Shown here: piece after piece, positions 56,290 through 64,000 of the stretch
Numbering within the stretch: position 1 is the first letter of the stretch
How the letters are laid out: each line of letters begins with the position of its first letter
Source: Anastatus disparis
Lineage: Eukaryota > Arthropoda > Insecta > Hymenoptera > Eupelmidae
Reading direction: 5' to 3'
Length of the DNA: 64,000 nucleotides
NCBI GenBank assembly: GCA_017163975.1
Contig: JAFFSR010000344.1
Location: 1,426,001 to 1,490,000, forward strand
The notes under the pieces: generated by a model
Seen by the model: the letters and a program-made list of their open reading frames with translations, nothing else
What the model was told of the DNA's origin: nothing
Databases searched by the model: none
Program-made: the position numbers and the translations under genes

Positions 56290-59200
56290 CCTCGTCGGAC
56301 ACGGAAAGAATACGCCTCCACGTCATAGATAAATTAATAGACGAAACCTTTTTAGTGGACACGGGTGCGGAAGTATCGTTAGTTCCAAAAAGAAAAAAAA
56401 GTAAAAAAAAGCAACGACCGTTAAATTATACGCAGCTAATAATACGCAAATAAACACATATGGCGTAATATATAGGGAAGTAGACTTTGGGTTTAAGAAT
56501 AAGATCAAATGGACGTTTATTGTAGCAGACGTACCATACGCGATACTAAGTGGCGACGTCATCAAGCGCTACCATTTGCTCCCAGATCTGACCCGACGGG
56601 AGCTGGTGGATGCGAAAACGGGTTAGTCAGTCGCAGGCACTGCAAAAAAAGTAACGTATGTGCAGGTGTCGTTAATAGACCCGAGGAATAGGTACGTGCA
56701 TATAATAAAAGAGTTTCCATCTGTACTTGGGCTCGAAAAGCCAAAAATTAAAAGGAAGATATATGTGTACCACCATATCACCACAGTGGGACCGCTGGTA
56801 GCGCAGAAATCGCGCAGACTAGCACCTGATAAGCTGCAGGCAGCGAAACAGGAATTTAAGAGATGGTGTGAGGAAGGCATTTGCCAACCTTCAAAGAGCC
56901 CTTGGGTTACACCCATCCATATGATCCCCAAGAAAAATGGCGAGTGGAGGATCTGTGGCGACTATAGAAAGTTGAACACAGTCACGGTGCCAGATAAGTA
57001 CCCAATTCCCAATCTCCAGGATTTCGCGTACAATTTAGAAGAGAAAACTATTTTTTCCGCACTTGATTTGGAAAAGGCATTTTTGCAAATTCCTATCTTT
57101 CCAGAAGATGTGCCAAAAACAGCGGTGACGACTCCGTTCGGACTTTATGAGTTCCTAGTGATGACGTTTGGATTTCGGAATGCTGCGCAGACATTCCAAC
57201 GATACATAAACCAGGCCGTGGGCGACCTGGACTTTGTGTTCGCATTCGTTGATGATATTTTGGTTGCGTCTTCATCAGACGAGAAGCACCAAGAACATCT
57301 TAAGATCATCCAAGAGAGGTTAGAGAAGTTCCACCTCAAATTGAACATTGATAAATGTCAGTTTGGAGTCGACAAACTTATCTTCTTAGGCCATCTAATC
57401 GACAAAAATGGGTTCAAGCCAGACCCATCTAAAGTCGAAGCGATACAAGCCTTTAAGAAGCCCCAGACAAAAGATGAGATGCGTCGATTTTTGGGAATGG
57501 TAAAGTTTTACAGGAAAAGTTTACCAAAAGCCGCAGAAGTACAAAGACATCTAGTAGCTATGATCAAGGATATTAAGAGAAAGGATGAAAGACCCGTGGA
57601 ATGGACCGAAGAGGCAGAACAAGCATTCAAGACAATTAAAGAAGAGTTAGCAAACATTGCGCATCTTGCATTTCCAGCTAAAAATGCGGAGATTAGGTTA
57701 GTTACAGATGCGTCGAATTTCGCTATGGGCACAGCTTTACAACAAAAAGTCGGAAATACGTGGAAGCCGTTGGCCTTCTTTTCAAAAAAATTCACCACCG
57801 CACAATCGAAGTACAGCACATACGATCGTGAATTGATGGCGATTTACGAGGCTATCAAATACTTTGGTTACTACTTGGAAGGTAGAGAATTTAAAGTATG
57901 CACAGACCATGAACCATTGGTACATGTGTTGAATAAGAGTTTGGACAGCTGCACAGCATTGCAAGCGAGGAAGCTGACGTATATTGCAGAATATAATGTG
58001 AAAATCTGCTATTTACCAGGAGAAAATAACGTAGTGGCTGATGCACTATCGAGAGTTGATGACTTCCGATTCCCAACAATGTTCTCACTAGATGAGATAG
58101 CTAGACAACAAAGGGAAGATCGACAGCTGCAGAATATAGTAAATAATCCGCAGCATCAATTAAAACTGGTGAAATTTCAATATGGTATAGAAAACACGCC
58201 ATTTTATTGCGAAATAGCACAAGACTCTCTCAGACCGTATATACCGGAGACACTGAGAGCAGTCATCTTTGAACTCTTTCACAGCAAAGCACATCCATCT
58301 GCTAGGTCAACTAGCAAGATGATAAGGAAGCAGTACGTATGGCCAAATATGAACAGGTAGATAACATCCTGGTGCAAAGCATGCATGGAGTGTCAACGAT
58401 CGAAAATAACTAGGGAAAACAAGTTTTTACCTATGAAGTTTAGCGAACCAGATGGACGGTTTGCCCACGTGCATGTCGACTTAGTTGGTCCGTTGCCACC
58501 AAGCGAAGGTTACAGATATCTGGTGACTATGATAGATAGGCATACTAGGTGGCCGGAGGCGGTGCCCGTATACGACGCATCGGCTCCTTCTATCGCACGT
58601 GCTTTTTATGACACGTGGGTGTCTCGTTTTGGTGCACCGGTCATCATTACTACAGATTAAGGTAGACAATTCGAGTCCGGCACGTTTCATAAACTGTTAC
58701 AGCTGACAGGATGTAAGAGAGTACGCACTACGGCATACCACCCAGCCGCGAACGGCATGGTTGAGCGATGGCACCGTGACCTTAAAGCAGCACTAATGTG
58801 CCATATGGAAGGTCGAGATTGGACCAGAACCCTCTCAACCGTTTTATTAGGGTTAAGAACGCATCTAAGAAAAGATACGGAAGCCAGTCCAGCGGAATTT
58901 CTTTATGGAACAACGCTCACTATATCAGGTGATATGTGCGAGTTCAGAGAGACAGATGCTAGAGAACAAGATCCATTTTTAGCAAAATTTAGAGAATACA
59001 TGAGGCAAGTAAAACCTGTACCTGTGGTGCATAACCATTTAGGAAAAACATTCGTGTTTAAAGATTTAGTGAATTGCACTCATGTTTTAGAAAAAATAAA
59101 AGCAGTCAAACCACCTCTTGCGCAACCATACTCAGGACCATATAAGGTCATCTCTAGACATGAAAATGGCCGTAATTACGTCATAAGGAAGAGTGATAAA

Positions 59201-59581
59201 GACGTAAACGTGAACATAGAAAGGTTGAAACCGGCCTATTTTCTAGCAAATGAAGTAGAGCCACAAAATGGCGAAGTAGACAACGAGGTGACACCTCAAA
59301 GTGGTAACCAAACGAATAACAGCAACAGAGAACTGAGCAAAAATAACAATACAATAGAGGAAGAAAATGCAATAATAACTGAAGCTCAGATTCACAACGA
59401 AGCTCCACCCGTAAGTGAGGAGCATGAAACATCGGACGAGGGTAACCTAACACAGGAAAAACCAGAATGCAACATTAACGAGCTCAATGATGAGCAAACA
59501 GACATTACGGATACGTGCAATGAGGCAGGTAACGTAGCAAATGGTAAAAAAGTAGAAAGAACCAATAACAGGGTAGAGTAA
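56290..59581 (+). pseudogene. pol: Gypsy 2 Pol (protease, RT, RNase H, integrase)
   Basis: Protease FLVDTGAEVSLVP (56346-56390). [49 protein letters not shown] (catalytic DD). RNase [33 protein letters not shown]. Integrase: zinc finger HSKAHPS...CKACMECQ, core HVDLVGPLPP, IITTD, HPAANGMVERWH (DDE), then an acidic Asn/Glu-rich tail of ~110 residues. Lesions: frameshift in the A run at ~56395-56410, TAG ~56624, TAG 58358-58360, TAA 58658-58660 (in TTD-stop-GRQFES). Otherwise one frame. Confidence 0.9.
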
Positions 59582-59647
59582 GAAACAGTAGGTAACAATA
59601 AAAATAGCGAAAGTAGTAAAAAGCGAAAGAGATTTATACCAAATATT

Positions 59648-59839
59648 TTGAGACACAGGAAAATAAATAGTGTAATGTTAAATAGGAAAGATAATTGTAA
59701 AAAAGAGTTAGATTTTGTACAACAGTGTCTCACTTCAAAGAAAAATGTGATTACTTTTAGGCAATATTGTAATGCATTTATACTAATGATGTTTGTTCTT
59801 TTGTTATATATAGGTGAAGCTGATTGGGCTCTCCCCTGA
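59648..59839 (+). CDS. Small ORF with hydrophobic segment
   Basis: 63 residues ending in a single hydrophobic segment AFILMMFVLLLYIGEADW. The position just after pol is where env signal peptides lie in errantivirus-like elements, and TATATAG/GTGAAG at ~59813 resembles a splice acceptor. Could be the leader exon of the next ORF or an env relic. Weak. Confidence 0.35.
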   Translation: MRHRKINSVMLNRKDNCKKELDFVQQCLTSKKNVITFRQYCNAFILMMFVLLLYIGEADWALP

Positions 59840-59877
59840 TATTTGTATCGCTAAAGAGTACCGTCAGCCGAGCCAAG

Positions 59878-61424
59878 ATGTTTTTCTTGGAAGAATTGGC
59901 CAGAGGCCTATTACATAGAATCAATGAGACGCATGATCTCACGAAGAAGGCTGAGTACAGGTTAGCAGAGATCTACCTATACGAATTCATTGACCCGTAT
60001 ACGCAGCAGTGTATGGGTAAAATCAATGCTGCCAACAGTGCCGGTGCGAGGAATGCGATGAAAAACACGCAAGAACATAAGTTCAAGAAGCCATCGCTCT
60101 TTATTGGTGATAACCCTGTGCTGGATTTGTTCTTGTACAATATGCCAATGAATCCTGGTAAGAAGAAGTTAGATCAGATTTTGAGATCATTTGGTCAGGA
60201 GGATTTTGAAATAGGGAGAATCCACTTGTCAGGCAGGAAAACGTGCGCCAACATCATACTCTCGCTGCATCTATAAGGATGCAATGTGACGCACTGTTGA
60301 GGAAAATGTGGATAAAAACAAAGAATGGAAGCTTATTTTACCTACAAATTAAACCTGACCAAAAAGCTTCTGCAAAGAAACTGGATAAGCGAACCGTGGA
60401 TGAGCCAAAACTCGAGGTTATACCTCCATCTGTTGAGGCGTTGCGTGCCCCTAATATTATCACCAAGATTCTGAAGCATCTACAGCCTGTGAATGTGATG
60501 AATTTGATGTGTGCGTTAGATGGTTTGCGAGAACCTTGTTACAGGCTGGGAGTAACAGACTTGCTGCTATGTTACAGAAGATATGAAGGAACGGGTGGGC
60601 TGAAACGTTTGTTTGACGACGCAAGGCAATTTGAATTTGCCAATATATGGACCGGCAGATGCAGATGGGAGGTAGAGGCTTCAACCATTAGAAAGGTTAT
60701 ACGCTACCAGAAAGAAGGAAGGAAGGACAAGTTATCCATCGATAACATGGATTTAACCGGCGGCGTTATGACGAAGGAGGTAATAGCTGAGGTATCCGAA
60801 ACCTGCAAAGTCAGAAGCCTTAAATTATCCAAGATGATGACCGTTTTTGATGCGGAAATGCGCATGGAAGGGTTTAGAGAAGCCACATTTGTAAATAGTG
60901 CATATACTAGGTTAAGATTCTTAGATAATAAGTTATTTTTAAGTTTAAGGGTCATAAACCTGGACAGCTGCAGGGAGTTGTGCATAGAAGACCTCTATGA
61001 ATCCCTTAGGGAAAATGAAACTCTGGAGGGGCTATACTTAATGGATGTAAACAGTACTGACCAAGGTATGCAGTACTGGAGGATCCTGGAAGCTGTATAC
61101 AACCAGGGCACTAGGATCAAAGTCTTCCATTTTAAGTATTTGAAGAGTGAAAGCAAAGAGTTGGAATTCATTCATGATCCGATAGTTCATGTTAATCACA
61201 CCTTAGTAGAGATAAACCTGGAAAATAACAAGTATTTGATGCAGAGTGTCCAGGAGATTATTAATAAATCGGAGTCCTTGCAGCAGTTAAAAATAATGAG
61301 GTTGGAACCCAATGATTCAGGGTTTAATTTCTCTAGACAACGATCGTTACGATCAGTCGAGATGTCATACCACTTGGGCATCCAAAAGTCCTTGAATTCT
61401 TTTAACAACACCAGCATAGAATAG
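59878..61424 (+). pseudogene. F-box/LRR-like ORF in the env position of Gypsy 2
   Basis: Starts MFFLEELARGLLHRIN at 59878; frame shifts at ~60243-60276, then stays open to 61424 (about 515 residues in all). Residues ~180-225 resemble an F-box (APNIITKILKHLQPVNVMNLMCAL). The C-terminal half has LRR-like strand/helix repeats: LSIDNMDLTGGVMTKEV, LRVINLDSCRELCIEDLYES, LEGLYLMDVNS, LVEINLENNKYL, LQQLKIMRLEPNDSG. There is no transmembrane segment or signal for an envelope. It lies wholly between pol and the 3' LTR. Possibly a captured host substrate-adaptor gene. Domain calls are by eye. Confidence 0.55.
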
Positions 61425-61439
61425 ATCAAGATGAACAAT

Positions 61440-61726
61440 TATTATGGGAAGAATAATAAAAATAACAGATGTTTCAACGTTAATTTTGTGTTAACGATAT
61501 TAAGAAATGTATCTCGATTAAGGTTGGACATTCTTAACTGTAAAATCAGTCTGAATTCCGCACTATCGTGAGCAATCGCAAGACAGGGTGCAAGAATGTA
61601 CAACGAGAATGGACTCTTTAGAATCGTATTTAGAAGCCTTTGAAGGCATAAAATGTAAATGCATGTAATAAAGTGTAAATTAGCTTCAATTAAGTATGTA
61701 ATGATGTAAAGAAGTGAAAAGTACGT
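61440..61726. other. Gypsy 2 3' non-coding region
   Basis: AG/AT-rich, with no coding potential on the plus strand. Confidence 0.4.
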
Positions 61727-61985
61727 ATGAGCGAAAGTAATCGCGTAAGTAATTATGTACAAGAATGTAAAAGAGTTCACAGGTAAAAATAAATGTAAAA
61801 GTAATTGCGTAAGTAATTATGTGCAAGAATGTAAAAGAGTTCACATGTAAAAATAAATGTAAAAGTAATTCAGTAAGTGATTATGTGCAAGAATGTAAAA
61901 GGGTTCACATGTAAAGATAAATATAAAAGTAATTGCGTAAGTAATTATATACAAGAATGTAAAAGATCACATGTAAAATAAAACA
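61727..61985 (+). repeat. 64-bp tandem repeats, four copies
   Basis: Units of GTAAAAGTAATTGCGTAAGT then AATTATGTGCAAGAATG and GTTCACATGTAAA repeat at a constant 64-bp step (anchors ~61745, 61809, 61873, 61937). Confidence 0.85.
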
Positions 61986-62049
61986 CCCACTGCTTATGTA
62001 AAAAAAAAATATATTTCCTTTTGTTGTATATAACCCTGGATGATTATTT

Positions 62050-62058
62050 AGGGGGGAG
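62050..62058 (+). other. Polypurine tract of Gypsy 2
   Basis: AGGGGGGAG, three bases before the TGTGAG that I take as LTR start. Confidence 0.65.
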
Positions 62059-62061
62059 TAC

Positions 62062-62358
62062 TGTGAGTACACAGACGTACGTGATACGTATATATGAGTG
62101 AATGTGCGAGTAAACGCTGTGCGCAACTGGCGGCGCGCAAGTAAGCAACGATGAAACGTAACCTATGTGTTTCATGATATATGCGAAGAGAGTCAGAGCG
62201 TTTTTGATCACCTATAAGTTAAGTAGCCTTGGCATCTCCAGGTAATAATAAAGTATATTTTATAATATTAAAGGAGTTGTTTCTCTCTGTTCGAGGACCT
62301 ATCCAACTACCTTTCCTTCTCGCAACATCGTAGCATCTACGAGGTGTTGGAGACTACA
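62062..62358 (+). repeat. 3' LTR of Gypsy 2
   Basis: ~297 bp, TGTGAGTACACAG...GAGACTACA, with AATAAA at ~62247. Outer bases TACTGT/ACAGTA are also inverted, so the limits may extend three bases each way. No 5' LTR remains for comparison. Confidence 0.65.
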
Positions 62359-64000
62359 GTATTATAAAACATGATTGGTATGAGTGCTAATTACGTAATT
62401 TTGAGAAATTCCCACGATGAATGTAAAGTTAATAAAACATTATAAAGTTGCTCTTTCTTATCATTATGATATTTTACGATAAACCCTCGAGATTCAAAAA
62501 TAAGCAATTTTAATCTCCCAGCAAGTGGTCGCTCTTATCTAGGTAATGGTATATCTGCGCATAACACGGTTTTGGCGACTTTTAAAAGATTTCGGAGAAA
62601 TTCAAAATTATAATTAATAGTATTAATATATATCGGTAATATGTTATATCCCAGAAATCTTCTCCTTTGAAAATTAATGAATTATTTTAGTGGTTATCAT
62701 AATGATCTTATTTGTGTTATAAAATATTATTGGTGTAAGTGCTAATTACGTCATTTTGAGAAATTCCCACGATGAATGTAAAGTTAAAAAAAACATTTTT
62801 AAGTTGCTCTTTCTTATCATTGTGATATTTTACGATAAACCCTCAAGATTCGAAAATAAGCAATTTTAATCTCCCAGCAAGTGCTCGCTCTTGTCTACGT
62901 AATGGTATATCTGCGCCTAACACGTTTTTGGCGACTTTTAAAATATTTCCAAAAAATTAAAATTATGATTAATAGTATGAAGATATATCGGTAATATGTT
63001 ATATCCTGTAAATATTCTACTTTAAGAATTAGTGAATTATTTTTGTGGTTATAATAATGATATTATTTGTATTATAAAATATGATTGGTATGAGTGCTAA
63101 TTACGTAATTTTGATAAATTCCCAAGATGAATGTAGAGCTAAAAAAACATATTAAAGTTGCTCTTTCTTATCATTGTGATATTTTACGATAAACCCTGAA
63201 GATTAAGAAATAAGCAATTATAATCTCCCATCAAGTGCTCGCTCTTATCTACGTAATGGTATATCTGCGTCTAACACGGTTTGGCGACTTTTAAAATATT
63301 TCGAAGTAATACAAAATTATGAATAATAGTATGAAGATATATCAGTAATATATTATACCACTTAAAAATTTTACTTTAAAAATTAGCAAATTATTTTTAT
63401 GGTTATAATAATGATCTTATTTGTATTATAAAATATGATTGGTATGAGTGCTAATTACGTTATTTTGTAAAATTACCATGATGAATGCAAAGTTAAAAAA
63501 TGCATTATAAAGTTGCTCTTTCTTGTCATTGTGATATTTTACGATAAACCTTCGAGATTCGAAAATAAGCAATTTTAATCTCCCAGCAAGTGGTCGCTCT
63601 TATCTAAGTAATGGTATATCTGCGCATAACACGGTTTTGGCGACTTTTAAAAGATTTCGGAGAAATTCAAAATTATAATTAATAGTATTAAGATATATCG
63701 GTAATATGTTATATCCCAGAAATCTTCTCCTTTGAAAATTAATGAATTATTTTAGTGGTTATAATAATGATCTTATTTGTGTTATAAAATATTATTGGTG
63801 TAAGTGCTAATTACGTCATTTTGAGAAATTCCCACGATGAATGTAAAGTTAAAAAAAACATTTGTAAGTTGCTCTTTCTTATCATTGTGATAATTTACGA
63901 TAAACCCTCAAGATTCGAAAATAAGCAATTTTAATCTCCCAGCAAGTGCTCGCTCTTGTCTACGTAATGGTATATCTGCGCCTAACACGTTTTTGGCGAC
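62359..64000 (-). repeat. 356-bp satellite block, inverted, trimeric higher-order repeat
   Basis: Same satellite as 49500-52380 but on the opposite strand. GGCGACT anchors at 62574, 62930, 63283, 63639 and 63995. Units at 62574 and 63639 share private variants (CCCAGAAATCTTCTCCTTTG), as do 62930 and 63995, giving a ~1065-bp trimer. It runs off the window. Confidence 0.9.

Larger units (their letters stand above)
56095..62358 (+). mobile_element. Ty3/Gypsy-type LTR retrotransposon 2 with extra ORF
   Basis: Left part (5' LTR and most of gag) is missing, cut at the PLE. Present: gag tail, protease, RT, RNase H, integrase, a small hydrophobic ORF, a ~500-residue F-box/LRR-like ORF, 64-bp repeats, purine tract, 3' LTR. 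The right end sits in satellite DNA. Distinct from Gypsy 1. Confidence 0.82.

Overview
This window looks like AT-rich, transposon-dense nuclear DNA from an arthropod, most likely an insect. The support is an intron with GT/AG borders, an R1-clade LINE, Helitrons, a Penelope-like element (PLE), Ty3/Gypsy elements, a tRNA-derived SINE, long satellites and microsatellites. Nothing prokaryotic is present. Hymenoptera fits the mix of element types, but that is a guess. I find no convincing single-copy host gene. The best candidate is an acidic, low-complexity ORF at the left edge. Nearly every gene is a transposable-element gene and most are broken.

Layout. 1-4.33 kb: two nested 5'-truncated copies of an R1-like LINE (minus strand), both inserted in (TAC)n and both with hairpin-bearing 3' subrepeats. 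4.4-11.3 kb: Helitron A (minus; OTU protease, Rep, helicase, accessory ORF). 11.9-15.07 kb: a complete TIR DNA transposon with an 8-bp target duplication, subterminal repeats and an unusual DDE-like transposase. 15.1-17.4 kb: direct repeats and copy 1 of a repeat I call D. 17.4-21.1 kb: microsatellites, a SINE and non-coding DNA. 21.1-26.9 kb: Gypsy element 1 (5'-truncated left LTR, PBS, gag, collapsed pol, PPT, full right LTR). 26.9-28.4 kb: an irregular TTTTGGGCC satellite. 28.4-34 kb: Helitron C (minus), split by a solo LTR of the Gypsy 1 family. 34.5-39.9 kb: D copy 2 (inverted), holding a TTAA-targeted foldback MITE and a 3.55-kb TIR element that is almost entirely a 69-bp palindromic tandem array. 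40-49.4 kb: Helitron B (plus), split by two further LTR-type insertions. 49.5-52.4 kb: a 356-bp satellite with dimeric higher-order structure. 52.4-56.1 kb: a PLE with inverted pLTRs and hammerhead-like motifs. 56.1-62.4 kb: Gypsy element 2, with an extra F-box/LRR-like ORF in the env position. 62.4-64 kb: the same satellite in reverse orientation, with trimeric higher-order structure.

Many insertions can be dated relative to each other because empty and filled sites both occur here (MITE and TA-element in D; solo LTRs in Helitrons B and C). Several disabling lesions lie in A/T homopolymers, so some may be sequence errors rather than mutations. The items most worth follow-up are the 8-bp-TSD transposon, the Gypsy element with the F-box/LRR-like ORF, the palindrome-array transposon and the microsatellite-targeted LINE.
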